This document shows positions 1 to 8,625 of a stretch of DNA of 64,000 bases, piece after piece (position 1 is the stretch's first letter; each line of letters opens with the position of its first letter). A model generated the notes under the pieces. It did not search any database and had not been told where the DNA came from. It saw nothing but the letters and a program-made list of their open reading frames with translations. Location of the stretch: NCBI RefSeq assembly GCF_963664735.1, contig NZ_OY761553.1:1255303-1319302 (forward strand). Reading direction: 5' to 3'. Source of the DNA: an uncultured Cohaesibacter sp. Lineage in GTDB: Bacteria > Pseudomonadota > Alphaproteobacteria > Rhizobiales > Cohaesibacteraceae. The translations under genes and the position numbers were made by a program.

Positions 1-986
1 TGATGCATTTCGTGGGTGCGGATCTGCAACTCGACGCGCTGCCTTCCCGGTCCGATAACCGTGGTATGGATCGAGCGATAATCGTTTGGCTTGGGCGTTG
101 AAACATAGTCCTTGAAGCGCCCGGGAACGCATGGCCAGATTGTGTGAACGATACCCAATGTCCGATAGCAGGCCTCGACATCTTGCACCAAAACCCGGAA
201 AGCATAAATATCGGACAATTGCTCGAACCCGATATTCTGACGCTGCATTTTACGGAAAATGGAATAGGCTCTCTTCTCGCGCCCACGCACGGTGGCCTTC
301 AGCCCTTTTTCAAGAAAGGTCTTCTCAAGCTCCCCTTCAATCTCGGAAATCAGGGTCTTGTTTCGCTGGCGCACTTCTTCAAGGCGTTCAGATATGGCTT
401 CATACGCTTCTGGATTGACATATTTGAACGACAGGCCTTCCAGCTCTTCACGGATATCCTGCATGCCCATACGTTCGGCCAATGGAGCATAAATATCGAT
501 GGTTTCTTGCGCAATTCTGTGTCGTTTGTGCTCTGGCACATAATGCAAGGTGCGCATATTGTGAAGACGGTCAGCCAGTTTGACGATCAGCACCCGAACA
601 TCATCCGAAATGGCCAGCAGCAGCTTGCGGATATTCTCGGCCTGTTTGGTGCGCTTGGAAACGAGATCCAATTGGCTGATCTTCGTCAACCCCTCCACCA
701 ATTTGCCAATTTCGGCCCCAAACATGGTGTCGATTTCGGTTCTGGTGGCATCAGTATCTTCAAGCGTGTCATGCAACAGGCCAACAGCAATTGTGCTGTC
801 GTCCAGCCTAAGATCCGTCAATATCCCGGCAACTTCCAAAGGGTGCACAAAATAGGGATCGCCAGAAGCACGCTTCTGCTTGCCATGTTTGCGCATGGAA
901 TAGACATAAGCCTTGTTCAAAAGGGCTTCGTCAGCATTGGGATTGTAGCTTACAACTCTTTCAACGAGTTCGTACTGACGCATCAT
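1..986 (-). CDS. rsh: Bifunctional (p)ppGpp synthetase/hydrolase RelA/SpoT, 5' part (3' end beyond window)
   Basis: Translated from the reverse strand, this starts MMRQYELVERV and continues off the left edge after about 328 residues, so only the N-terminal part is present. The HD hydrolase signature is visible (GLLHDTLEDTDA, then KLADRLHNMRTL), followed by the synthetase domain (DIYAFRVLV, NDYRSIHTTV, VELQIRT). Both activities therefore look intact: making and degrading the stringent-response alarmone (p)ppGpp in the cytoplasm. The start at 986 is chosen because the family commonly begins MMRQYE; 983 is the alternative. It lies downstream of rpoZ on the same strand, an order usual in Rhizobiales. 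Confidence 0.93.
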   Translation of the reverse strand, partial: MMRQYELVERVVSYNPNADEALLNKAYVYSMRKHGKQKRASGDPYFVHPLEVAGILTDLRLDDSTIAVGLLHDTLEDTDATRTEIDTMFGAEIGKLVEGLTKISQLDLVSKRTKQAENIRKLLLAISDDVRVLIVKLADRLHNMRTLHYVPEHKRHRIAQETIDIYAPLAERMGMQDIREELEGLSFKYVNPEAYEAISERLEEVRQRNKTLISEIEGELEKTFLEKGLKATVRGREKRAYSIFRKMQRQNIGFEQLSDIYAFRVLVQDVEACYRTLGIVHTIWPCVPGRFKDYVSTPKPNDYRSIHTTVIGPGRQRVELQIRTHEMH

Positions 987-1179
987 GGTGGAGAAGAGAC
1001 CTCAATTGTTAAATCCACAAAAGTCTCGGCACAGGTAGTTTGGCACCAAGAAAACCCGGCAAGTAAAATACTTTAATACTGAAAGCGGTTTCTTTCCAAC
1101 AAAGACAAAACCAGAAAGCCAACGAACGACTCCAGCGCGTACCGGACTGCCAGAATTGCAGAACAAAGTAAAAAAGCCA

Positions 1180-1212
1180 ATAAAAAAGGCGGACTTATGA
1201 CAGCCGCCTTAA
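1180..1212 (-). terminator. Rho-independent terminator after rpoZ
   Basis: On the minus strand AAGGCGG and CCGCCTT form a stem around an 11-base loop and are followed by a run of T. It lies just 3' of the rpoZ stop codon and separates rpoZ from rsh. Confidence 0.75.
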
Positions 1213-1239
1213 TTAATTCGATTGTGTAACCACAATTGA

Positions 1240-1644
1240 TTAGTCGTCGTTGCGATCCGGCGGCACCAGACTTTCCAAGCCGCGCAGAAGTTCCTCTTCA
1301 GACATCTGGTCGAAGACAACTTCATTTTTGGTCTCGCCAATAACGCCTTCATATTCAGTGGTTGCTGCTTCATCAGCAGTAATCAGCTGTACTTCTTCGG
1401 TTTCAGGCTCATCAACTTCGACATATTTCTGAAGCGAATGAATGAGGTCCTCTTTCAAGTCACCCGGAGAAACGGTTTCGTCAGCGATTTCTCTCAGAGC
1501 AACAACCGGATTCTTGTCATTGTCACGATCGACCGTAATCGAAGAGCCACTAGAAATCATGCGCGCACGATGACCGGAAAGCAGCACGAGCTCGAAACGA
1601 TTCTCAACCTTATCAACGCAGTCCTCAACAGTGACGCGTGCCAT
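1240..1644 (-). CDS. rpoZ: DNA-directed RNA polymerase omega subunit
   Basis: The product is 134 residues long and starts [20 protein letters not shown], the conserved omega N-terminus, with the GHRARMIS segment typical of the family. Omega binds the beta' subunit and helps assemble RNA polymerase. The frame stays open upstream to 1779, but the ATG at 1644 matches the family start and is preceded by GTAGGAG with good spacing. The C-terminal third is acidic and Glu-rich, as in other alphaproteobacterial omegas. The neighbours rsh and a LabA-like NYN gene support the call. Confidence 0.95.
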   Translation of the reverse strand: MARVTVEDCVDKVENRFELVLLSGHRARMISSGSSITVDRDNDKNPVVALREIADETVSPGDLKEDLIHSLQKYVEVDEPETEEVQLITADEAATTEYEGVIGETKNEVVFDQMSEEELLRGLESLVPPDRNDD

Positions 1645-1676
1645 AGACGATCTCCTACTTGGGGGAATTTTGACCC

Positions 1677-1705
1677 TAAATAAATCGATTTTTTTTGTTT
1701 GACAA
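1677..1705 (-). promoter_or_regulatory. Putative sigma70-type promoter of rpoZ
   Basis: On the minus strand a TTGTCA hexamer (1700-1705) lies exactly 17 bases from TATTTA (1677-1682). The transcript would begin about 25 bases before the rpoZ ATG. The -10 is imperfect, so this is a prediction only. Confidence 0.4.
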
Positions 1706-2016
1706 GGGCGAACCTTGGTAAAATATGGAATGAAACCGATTTCAGGAATTTTTGTAAAAGTTTTGGACACCAAATACATGGTAACCTTATTGTGTTTTCG
1801 TTTATAATCTGTTTTTCTTAGTGGTTATCGAATATATTTTTGTATAAAGTAAGAATCGATTTGATTTTGAGACAAAGCACTCCATTGTTTCGAATAGCTA
1901 AAAATTACAGCTTTGCTTTGTTAATCTAGTATTAATTATAGAGATTCTATGAAGCCTGACTATATGTGTAGCGCTAATCCCGAAATTAGATCCAATGAAA
2001 AACCAGCATAAAGGGT
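1706..2016. other. AT-rich divergent intergenic region between rpoZ and the NYN gene
   Basis: About 310 bases with no convincing ORF or RNA gene. It is strongly AT-rich and should hold the promoter of the NYN-domain gene. I see no clear operator dyad. Confidence 0.5.
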
Positions 2017-2022
2017 GTGTCC

Positions 2023-2613
2023 GTGTTTGATCCTAGAGAAAAAGTTGCATTATTTATAGACGGGGCCAATCTGTACGCAACGACTAAGACTCTTGGCTTC
2101 GATATCGACTATAAGCGACTTTTAAGAGAATTTCGTGGTAAAGGTTATCTTCTGAGAACCTATTACTACACTGCTCTTGCAGAAGATCAGGAGTATTCCT
2201 CCATTCGACCTTTGATTGATTGGTTGGATTATAACGGATACCATGTCGTTACCAAGCCTACCAAAGAATTTACTGACTCTGCAGGGCGCAGAAAAATCAA
2301 AGGTAACATGGATATCGAACTGACCATTGACGCAATGGAACTGGTCGACCATGTAGACCACTTCGTTATCTTCTCAGGTGATGGTGATTTCCGTAAATTG
2401 GTTGAAGCTCTACAGCGCCGCGGCCGTAAAGTCAGCGTTGTTTCGACCATGTCTACACAGCCACCAATGATTGCCGATGAGCTTCGTCGTCAGGCAGACC
2501 ACTTCATCGATTTGGCACATATTGCCGATCGTATTGGTCGTGATCCCGGTGAACGTCCTCAGCGCATGCCTGTGCAGAATGACTACGAAGACGGCGAATA
2601 TGATGACGATTGA
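2023..2613 (+). CDS. LabA-like NYN-domain protein (DUF88)
   Basis: About 196 residues with a PIN-like NYN domain. The acidic active-site positions are visible in FIDGANLY near the N-terminus, MDIELTIDAMEL in the middle and FSGDGDFRKLVEAL after it, which suggests a metal-dependent RNase fold. The substrate is unknown. An in-frame GTG at 2017 could extend it by two codons, but AAAGGG at 2010-2015 is spaced correctly for the GTG at 2023, and homologues as I recall them start with FDPREK. The Asp/Glu-rich tail (NDYEDGEYDDD) is typical. It is divergent from rpoZ and rsh, a conserved alphaproteobacterial arrangement. Confidence 0.85.
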   Translation: MFDPREKVALFIDGANLYATTKTLGFDIDYKRLLREFRGKGYLLRTYYYTALAEDQEYSSIRPLIDWLDYNGYHVVTKPTKEFTDSAGRRKIKGNMDIELTIDAMELVDHVDHFVIFSGDGDFRKLVEALQRRGRKVSVVSTMSTQPPMIADELRRQADHFIDLAHIADRIGRDPGERPQRMPVQNDYEDGEYDDD

Positions 2614-2643
2614 TTTTCAGCCAGTCTGATATCTGAAAGTTAT

Positions 2644-2674
2644 AAAGCCCCGCACGAAGTGCGAGGCTTTTTAT
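2644..2674 (+). terminator. Rho-independent terminator after the NYN gene
   Basis: GCCCCGCAC and GTGCGAGGC form a stem with a GAA loop followed by TTTTTA. It is convergent with the dipeptidase gene. Confidence 0.85.
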
Positions 2675-2714
2675 TTATCCATTATCTAGCCTGCCATGAC
2701 CTTATTGCTTCTGG

Positions 2715-3755
2715 CTATATCCCGGATCTTTCAAGGAAGGACAGCCAGTTCTCATGGGCGATTTTTGCAATGAGCGCTTCACCAAACGCACGTTCATGCA
2801 TCCGTTCAATCAAAGCCTCATTACCAAGGCAGGAACCGATTTTACTCGGCACTGTTGTCCCATCGAAATCAGAGCCAAGCCCGACCCCTTCTTCTCCCAG
2901 CTTTTCAACCAGATAAGCGAGGTGGTCGACCATGACGTCCAGATCCATGTCGACCTTGGATTTGTCTCCGTCTGAGCGCAGGAACCCGACAGAATAATTC
3001 AACCCCACGAGACCCTTGCTCTCTTCAATTGCCGCCAATTGCTTGTCGGTCAGGTTTCGGCGAGAACCACAAAGAGCGTGAACGTTGGAGTGGGTCGCGA
3101 GCATCGGCTTATCAGTGAGTGCAGCCACATCCCAAAAACCCTTTTCGTTCATATGAGAAAGGTCGATCAAAATGCTGAGTTTGTTGCATTGCCGCACCAG
3201 TTCCTTGCCCAAATCCGTCAGGCCCGGCCCGGAATCAGGACTTCCTGGAAAATCGAAGGGCACGCCATGACCAAAAATGTTACTGCGGCTCCAAACAGGA
3301 CCAATCGAACGCAGGCCAGCATCGTGCAAATCTTCAAGAGCCTTGAAGTCAGCATCAATCGCTTCGGCGCCTTCAATATGGAACATGATGGCAAGCACCT
3401 TGTCTGCCATGGCCTGCTTGATATCGGCACTTGAAAGACAGATGCGAATTTCACCATTGGACTCCGCGGCCAGCTTTTTGCCGCGCTCCATCATCGCCTT
3501 GGTCAGATCCAACGCATAAGGCTGCTCTATCTCTTTTGTCATCTCCTGAAAGCTCGGCTTATCACCGAGTTTACCGACAGGAGGCACGAATAGAGCAAAC
3601 AAGCCGCCTGCAAAATTACTCTTTTTCGCTTTTGGCAAATCGATATTGAGTTTTTCGCTGCCTTCGATAAAGGATAGCGGATTTCCTTCTCGCTCGGCCA
3701 TTTCCAGCCGCAGCAGGGTATCATTGTGACCGTCAAATACCGGCACTGTGTTCAT
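2715..3755 (-). CDS. Membrane dipeptidase (peptidase family M19)
   Basis: A 346-residue zinc dipeptidase of the renal dipeptidase family, which hydrolyses dipeptides. Metal-site motifs are visible: the N-terminal HxD in FDGHNDTLL, the bridging Glu region FHIEGAEA, and the histidines in IDLSHMNEKG and LATHSNVHALCGSRRNLTD, followed by GLGSDFDGT. No signal peptide is seen, so it is probably cytoplasmic. It is the last gene of a co-directional set with a glutamine amidotransferase and AzlC/AzlD, which suggests a role in peptide or amino acid turnover. Confidence 0.92.
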   Translation of the reverse strand: MNTVPVFDGHNDTLLRLEMAEREGNPLSFIEGSEKLNIDLPKAKKSNFAGGLFALFVPPVGKLGDKPSFQEMTKEIEQPYALDLTKAMMERGKKLAAESNGEIRICLSSADIKQAMADKVLAIMFHIEGAEAIDADFKALEDLHDAGLRSIGPVWSRSNIFGHGVPFDFPGSPDSGPGLTDLGKELVRQCNKLSILIDLSHMNEKGFWDVAALTDKPMLATHSNVHALCGSRRNLTDKQLAAIEESKGLVGLNYSVGFLRSDGDKSKVDMDLDVMVDHLAYLVEKLGEEGVGLGSDFDGTTVPSKIGSCLGNEALIERMHERAFGEALIAKIAHENWLSFLERSGI

Positions 3756-3833
3756 GGCTTCTTTGCCTTTCTTTATCGCATTCAGTCTTCGCAGCCAATT
3801 AGCTCCAGATGAGCCCTATTGGCAAGCCCGGAC

Positions 3834-4562
3834 CTAGTCGCGCGGTTGTTTGAAAAACCGCACCATCCATTTAGCAACCCTTGCCGAGTCAACAGGATCT
3901 TCAACATGAGCCAAGGCCTCGTCAGCATCATCTACCGACATTTCATGGCCGCGGCGTTTGAGAAGCATTGTCTTTACATTCTCGCTTGAGAGTTCGGGAT
4001 GAAGCTGCATCGACAGCCCCGCGTTGCCATAGGCGATCATGCCATTTGGACAAAAATCATTGCCTGCAAGCAAGCAACCGCTTTCTGGCAAAACTGTGAC
4101 CTGATCCTGATGGCTTGCTTGCAGGGAAAACTCTTCAACCCCTTCATCTAACCATCCCGGACGATCATCACCATCTTGATAGACATTATAGCGATGAACA
4201 GCAGCTCCCCATTTACCAGACGGTGCCTTTTGAACCGTGCCGCCCATAGCAGTTGCCATGATCTGGTGTCCAAAGCAAATACCAATGGTCGGCGTCTTGG
4301 CTGCGATGGCGTCTCTTATCAACGCTTCCAGTGTCAGCATCCAAGGAAGCTTCTCGTAGGCGCTGTGAAGCGAACCGGTCACAATCCAGCCTTCACATTC
4401 CTTTGCCGAGGCTGGGAACTCATCTTCATAAACCAAATATTTTTTAAAAGTCAGTTCAGGATCCTGCTTGAGCAGCAAGTCCTTGAACATGGTATCGAAT
4501 GTACCAAATTTGGCGGCAATATCATCCGGCAATGGACCGGCCACCAATATACCAATTATCAT
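3834..4562 (-). CDS. Class I glutamine amidotransferase-like protein (GMP synthase-like domain)
   Basis: A 242-residue stand-alone GATase1 domain. The nucleophile is Cys96 in GICFGHQ and the partner His/Glu pair lies in QLHPELS (His188, Glu190), so the triad looks complete. Such free-standing domains are often annotated as GMP synthase-like and the acceptor substrate is usually unknown. It starts about 48 bases after azlD and ends about 78 bases before the M19 dipeptidase on the same strand, so the four genes may be one operon. Gamma-glutamyl compound handling is a guess from context only. Confidence 0.85.
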   Translation of the reverse strand: MIIGILVAGPLPDDIAAKFGTFDTMFKDLLLKQDPELTFKKYLVYEDEFPASAKECEGWIVTGSLHSAYEKLPWMLTLEALIRDAIAAKTPTIGICFGHQIMATAMGGTVQKAPSGKWGAAVHRYNVYQDGDDRPGWLDEGVEEFSLQASHQDQVTVLPESGCLLAGNDFCPNGMIAYGNAGLSMQLHPELSSENVKTMLLKRRGHEMSVDDADEALAHVEDPVDSARVAKWMVRFFKQPRD

Positions 4563-4610
4563 TATATACGCTCCGTGTGGTGGACGTTGCCAAAGGAGCT
4601 GAGTTCAGCG

Positions 4611-4907
4611 TCAGCCTGTGATCTGGCGAAGAAGTGCCACTGTGACCGTCCCGATTATAACCATCCATATAATGGAAACACGCAAGCCCGCAAGAACTGC
4701 TACGGCAAAAGCAGCCCATTCGTTCGGTCCGCCCTCAACAATTGCGGGAGCAACCAGGGTCGTCAACACTGCAGCAGGCACAGCATCCAGCCCGGCCTGA
4801 ACGCGAGGATGGATACGCTCGAACCGCGTCAGGATGACATGGCCGCCGATGCGGGTCAGATAGGTCACAATGGCCCCGCCAATGATGATCCAGAAGGTCG
4901 TTGACAT
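4611..4907 (-). CDS. azlD: AzlD-family branched-chain amino acid transport subunit
   Basis: A 98-residue, very hydrophobic protein with three or four predicted membrane helices and the family segment TYLTRIGGHVIL. It is the small partner of AzlC; AzlCD complexes export branched-chain amino acids or their analogues. The ATG overlaps the azlC stop by one base (TAATG) after a run of G that can act as ribosome binding site, which indicates translational coupling. Confidence 0.88.
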   Translation of the reverse strand: MSTTFWIIIGGAIVTYLTRIGGHVILTRFERIHPRVQAGLDAVPAAVLTTLVAPAIVEGGPNEWAAFAVAVLAGLRVSIIWMVIIGTVTVALLRQITG

Positions 4908-5689
4908 TATTCCCCCCTGCCCTGACTTGAGCCATTCATCACAACCGAATCGGACTTTGCCTCACCAAGCGGTCCCTTTGGCAATGGCGCAAACAGCGCC
5001 GCAGTCAGGATGCCCGCAGCAGCCCCGATAGAAACGTGCCATGGAGAGCCGACCGTTTTGCTTGCGATGATAGAAGCAACCGCGCTCACAGCTACGACAG
5101 GAAACCAGAAGGGCCTCTTCCTGAAACTCATCAATAGCGCCATGAAATAGACCGGCATCAGTACATCGATGCCCCAGGCTCTAGAGTCTTCGAGAAAATT
5201 ACCAAATATGGTCCCTAGCCAGGTCATAAAGACCCAACCAATATAGACCACCGCGACCATGCCCATATACCAGGAGAACTGGATTTCTTCGCCTTGTTCA
5301 ACTCGGCGCTCCGTCTCTGCATATGCCGGATCGACCAGAAAGAAAAAGCCAAAAATCCGATTTGCCCATGACCACTTTTCGACATTCTGCCCGAGCGAAG
5401 CTGAGTAGAGGATGTGCCGAAAATTGACTGCAAAAATCGACAAAACAACAATCCAGGCAGGAATATGCTGTCCGAACAGATTAAGCCCCACCAACTGGCT
5501 GGCACCGGCGAAAACGGTCGCACTCATGAGCACGGCATCGCGCACGGACATGCCTCCGTCGACCGCCAAGGCACCAAACAATGCACCAAACGGTCCGGCG
5601 GTAATAACCACAGGAATACCGAGCCTTGCTCCCTTCAGGAACAGACGCGTCGGTGTCATACTATCATCAGGCAATCTTTTTCCAGTCAT
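4907..5689 (-). CDS. azlC: AzlC family branched-chain amino acid permease
   Basis: About 260 residues, several membrane helices, with the AzlC core ITAGPFGALFGALA and SATVFAGASQLVGL. It forms the large subunit of the AzlCD exporter. The frame stays open to a TTG at 5707; I place the start at the ATG at 5689, though an ATG at 5659 that would begin MTPTRLF is equally plausible. The Shine-Dalgarno signal is weak for all of them. Followed directly by azlD with a one-base overlap. Confidence 0.88.
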   Translation of the reverse strand: MTGKRLPDDSMTPTRLFLKGARLGIPVVITAGPFGALFGALAVDGGMSVRDAVLMSATVFAGASQLVGLNLFGQHIPAWIVVLSIFAVNFRHILYSASLGQNVEKWSWANRIFGFFFLVDPAYAETERRVEQGEEIQFSWYMGMVAVVYIGWVFMTWLGTIFGNFLEDSRAWGIDVLMPVYFMALLMSFRKRPFWFPVVAVSAVASIIASKTVGSPWHVSIGAAAGILTAALFAPLPKGPLGEAKSDSVVMNGSSQGRGE

Positions 5690-5883
5690 CCCTTGTCTAT
5701 AAGGCAAAGAATGGCTGGCGTCTTATCAATTGTTTTGGTGCTAATCATAAAGGTAAGTGATAAGTTGCTGTCTTTGCTGAAAAAGACAGCATGAGCCGAT
5801 GCCATAGCGGGGCTGTTTCTCAAACAATTGAGTGCGGTCGACGCTTTGCAATTACCGAGAAAGCACGAAGCAAAGATCGCCTT

Positions 5884-6294
5884 TTAGTGCTCATATTTAC
5901 AACGACTATGGTCTGCCAGACTTTCAATTACTGAGCAATTTGCCACGCACTCCCCTTCACAGTGAGACATGCGTTCCAGTTCGGTCTCCAAGCGCTTCAG
6001 CCTGATAATTCTATCGCGAACATCTGCCAGATGGCGCGTCAGGATATCATCCGCTCGCTTGCAGGTGCGTGTTTCATCCTCTTTCAGCGCAAGCAACGAC
6101 TTGATGTCATCGAGATGGAATCCAAGATCCCGCGCATGCTTGATGAAACTCAGGCGCTTCAAATCATTCGGTTCATAGCGTCTTTGGTTGCCTTCGCTGC
6201 GATCTGCAGGAGAAATGAGACCGATTTGCTCATAATATCTTATTGTTGGCACTTTCACGCCGCTGTTCTTCGAGAGCTTTCCGATCGTTAGCAT
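5884..6294 (-). CDS. MerR-family metal-responsive transcriptional regulator
   Basis: A 136-residue MerR protein. The N-terminal winged helix-turn-helix is clear (IGKLSKNSGVKVPTIRYYEQ, then LISPADR). Metal-binding features are Cys78 at the start of the long dimerisation helix and a Cys-rich C-terminus (HCEGECVANC and SRCKYEH), a layout like ZntR, CadR or PbrR. It is divergent from a CDF-type transporter whose promoter carries a MerR-type dyad in a 19-bp spacer, so it very likely activates that gene in response to a divalent metal. Which metal cannot be read from the sequence. Confidence 0.9.
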   Translation of the reverse strand: MLTIGKLSKNSGVKVPTIRYYEQIGLISPADRSEGNQRRYEPNDLKRLSFIKHARDLGFHLDDIKSLLALKEDETRTCKRADDILTRHLADVRDRIIRLKRLETELERMSHCEGECVANCSVIESLADHSRCKYEH

Positions 6295-6336
6295 TTTACA
6301 TTACCCACATTTTTGACATTTCTGCATGATTTGCGC

Positions 6337-6367
6337 TTGAAGCTATAGTGACTAGAGCAATTATAGT
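6337..6367 (+). promoter_or_regulatory. MerR-type promoter and operator of the CDF gene
   Basis: A -35 TTGAAG (6337-6342) and a -10 TATAGT (6362-6367) are separated by 19 bp, the overlong spacer typical of MerR-activated promoters. Inside the spacer is the dyad CTATAGT-G-ACTAGAG (6343-6357), with six of seven arm positions matching. Transcription should begin near 6374, which excludes the in-frame start at 6348 for the next gene. Confidence 0.8.
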
Positions 6368-6407
6368 CCCGCTCGTCACAATTTTTCAATATCAAAGGAA
6401 AGTCACG

Positions 6408-7205
6408 ATGAGCGAAACATGCAAAAGTGAGAAGGACGGTTCTTCGTGCTGTTGCAGTGGTTCAACACACACCCACAAACATCATGAACATCATGAAACA
6501 GGTTGTGGTTGCGGTACGGCAAGCGACGCGTCCAACTCAGATGCACATCATCATCATACAGATGATGATGGCTGTGGTTCAGCATGCGGATGCAAAGGCA
6601 ATCCTGTCTTTGACGGCGTAGACAAGCGCTACAAGGCCATTCTCTGGATCGTCATTGCTCTCAATGGTTCCATGTTTCTTGTTGAGTTGATTGCAGGTAG
6701 GCTCGCAGGCTCGCAGGCACTTCAGGCGGACGCGCTCGACTTTCTGGGCGACTTTCTAACCTATGGAATAAGCCTTGCTGTCATCGGTATGAGCTTGCGC
6801 ACGCGGTCTACGGCAGCGCTTGTGAAGGGCATCAGCCTTCTTGGCATGGGACTTTGGATTTTCGCTTCAACGCTCTATCAAATTTTGTATCTTGAAGTAC
6901 CGCGCGCAGAACTAATGGGGATCATCAGCATAATGGCTCTTGCGACAAATGTTGGCTCGGTTCTGTTGCTCAGGCGCTACAAAGACGGCGACGCCAATGT
7001 TCGCTCCGTCTGGCTGTGTTCACGCAATGATGCGATTGGCAACATTGCAGTTATGGCCGCCAGTCTGATGGTGTTTGTAACCAGCTCTGCACTGCCAGAC
7101 ATTGTGGTTGCATTGGTTATGGCCGGTCTGTTCTTGCGCTCTGCCCAACTTATTCTTGTACAGTCTGGCCGTGAATTTCGACAGAGTTATGCAAAACTTG
7201 TTTGA
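6408..7205 (+). CDS. CDF-family heavy-metal cation transporter with Cys/His-rich N-terminus
   Basis: A 265-residue inner membrane protein of the cation diffusion facilitator type, expected to export a divalent metal by proton antiport. The first 60 residues are packed with metal ligands (SSCCCSG, THTHKHHEHHE, DAHHHH, CGSACGCKG), followed by about six membrane helices. The helix 2 and helix 5 signatures appear as LQADALDFLGDF and SRNDAIGN. Residues usually His in zinc members are Asp/Asn here, which may alter metal choice, and the usual cytosolic C-terminal domain is absent. The ATG at 6408 follows AAAGGA and lies downstream of the MerR-type promoter. It is divergent from the merR-type gene. 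Confidence 0.88.
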   Translation: MSETCKSEKDGSSCCCSGSTHTHKHHEHHETGCGCGTASDASNSDAHHHHTDDDGCGSACGCKGNPVFDGVDKRYKAILWIVIALNGSMFLVELIAGRLAGSQALQADALDFLGDFLTYGISLAVIGMSLRTRSTAALVKGISLLGMGLWIFASTLYQILYLEVPRAELMGIISIMALATNVGSVLLLRRYKDGDANVRSVWLCSRNDAIGNIAVMAASLMVFVTSSALPDIVVALVMAGLFLRSAQLILVQSGREFRQSYAKLV

Positions 7206-7332
7206 ATCGGAGAAAATTCAACGAAATCTGGCGTTAATTTGTCCGCAGACAATGGATTTATCCGCTCTCTGTATGTATTAGGTCAGTTACGGCTAATATA
7301 AGAGCATATTCTATGCTGGAAGGACTGATCCG

Positions 7333-7902
7333 ATGCGCAATCTTCTGACTGGAACCGTATTACTGGCTTTCACCCTGCTTCCGTCTTACGGGTTTGCCAG
7401 TCCATTGTCTCAACAGTTGGAAGAAGCTGAAGCTTTATTGACTTCCCAAGATCCCGCCGCGGCATTTGATAAGCTGGATTCCATCGTGGAGACCTTTTGG
7501 CAGCACTCCCCGATGATTGTTCGCAAAGCAGCTTTTGTAAGCGAGATTTCAGGTTATGGCAGTTTTAAGGTAAAAGACCCAGTATTCAAGCCGGATGAGT
7601 CTCAGATGATCTATCTGGAACCAGTTGCCTTTTCTTATGGCAAAACGTCTGAGGGCGGAGCAATTGCCAGTTGGAGCGTTGATTATTCGCTCACCGGGAA
7701 AGGCGATGCCGTCCTGTTTGACAAGAAGGATTTCGTCCAGCTCAGCGTGCCACTGACCAAGCATAACCGAGAGATTCATCTCAAGATGATCATCAATCTC
7801 ACCGGCATGAAACCCGGGGACTATACATCGCATTATGTGCTGAAAGACGCAAATTCAGATAAAACCGCGCAGTTTTCTCTTCCCTTTACCATCGTGGAAT
7901 GA
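7333..7902 (+). CDS. Secreted/periplasmic protein of unknown function
   Basis: A 189-residue protein with a clear Sec signal peptide (MRNLLTGTVLLAFTLLPSYGFAS, cleavage probably after FAS). The mature part starts with a helical stretch (QLEEAEALLTSQDPAAAFDKLD) and then looks beta-rich. I do not recognise a family. It ends with LPFTIVE, like a beta-sandwich edge. It has its own upstream region and no obvious partner; the co-directional metal transporter upstream ends 127 bases earlier. Confidence 0.75.
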   Translation: MRNLLTGTVLLAFTLLPSYGFASPLSQQLEEAEALLTSQDPAAAFDKLDSIVETFWQHSPMIVRKAAFVSEISGYGSFKVKDPVFKPDESQMIYLEPVAFSYGKTSEGGAIASWSVDYSLTGKGDAVLFDKKDFVQLSVPLTKHNREIHLKMIINLTGMKPGDYTSHYVLKDANSDKTAQFSLPFTIVE

Positions 7903-7946
7903 TCTAGACCCGCGGCTGACTCTGGACTTTTCCGTCCCTTGTGAAA

Positions 7947-8318
7947 CTACCAACGAATGGTGGGGCGCAGGCTCGCAGTCTCCACTTCTGCAGGCAAGTT
8001 TGATTTGGCAATGTCATTGCCAATTTCAGCCATTTCGATAGAAATCAGACTGATCATCAGATCCGCACCGACGACTGTTGCGCCAATTCCCAGACAAAGC
8101 ACCAGGCAGTATAGGCAAGACTGAATAGCAAGATGTCCGATTTGGATTGCCTTGAGGGCGCGCAGGACCTTAATCTTGAAATATCTTGATTGACGCCTTG
8201 GTTTCCGCTTGGCCATTTCGAACCAGTCAACGAAAAGCTCTGACGATGTCAGAAGCGATATCGCTCTGTCAGATTTTGTAGATATCCGGTTCCGAAATTC
8301 CTCGTCCCACGCAGTCAT
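7947..8318 (-). CDS. Small membrane protein of unknown function
   Basis: A 123-residue protein with a basic middle (MAKRKPRRQSRYFKIKVLR) followed by a long hydrophobic segment around residues 60-90 (HLAIQSCLYCLVLCLGIGATV), so probably one or two membrane helices. No recognised domain. It is convergent with the secreted protein gene upstream. Coding status is supported by length and a plausible start but not by homology I can name. Confidence 0.5.
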   Translation of the reverse strand: MTAWDEEFRNRISTKSDRAISLLTSSELFVDWFEMAKRKPRRQSRYFKIKVLRALKAIQIGHLAIQSCLYCLVLCLGIGATVVGADLMISLISIEMAEIGNDIAKSNLPAEVETASLRPTIRW

Positions 8319-8625
8319 TCTAAGCCCCTGTCACCACCTTATTATCTCGATCATCGTTTAGACCGTGGATTGAATAAGGTTAGGATGGCAAAGAAGCCTA
8401 TTTCAAAGATAAACACTGAGGTAGAGATTGAATATCAGTTCGACATTTTAAAAGCATGGTTCAATTTTGGTTAATTCTCGTTGCTAGGTATTAGAAAACT
8501 ATTGACTAACTTTTCACATTGGAATGAAAGAGCCGCTTCAATGTAAACAAAATACTTCCCGCCATGCTTACAATGGGATTAACACATCACGGCCAGCATC
8601 TATTTGTCTTTGAGCGGGAGATCGA
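8319..8625. other. Intergenic stretch without recognised features
   Basis: About 300 bases between two small minus-strand genes. It is AT-rich, with no convincing ORF, RNA gene or strong terminator visible. Confidence 0.4.

Noticed and set aside
144-1076. A 310-codon plus-strand frame opposite rsh
   Set aside because: It is the antisense shadow of rsh; the reverse strand carries all the conserved motifs.
6348-6407. Upstream in-frame start extending the CDF transporter by 20 residues
   Set aside because: The start codon would lie inside the MerR-type promoter spacer, upstream of the predicted transcript start.
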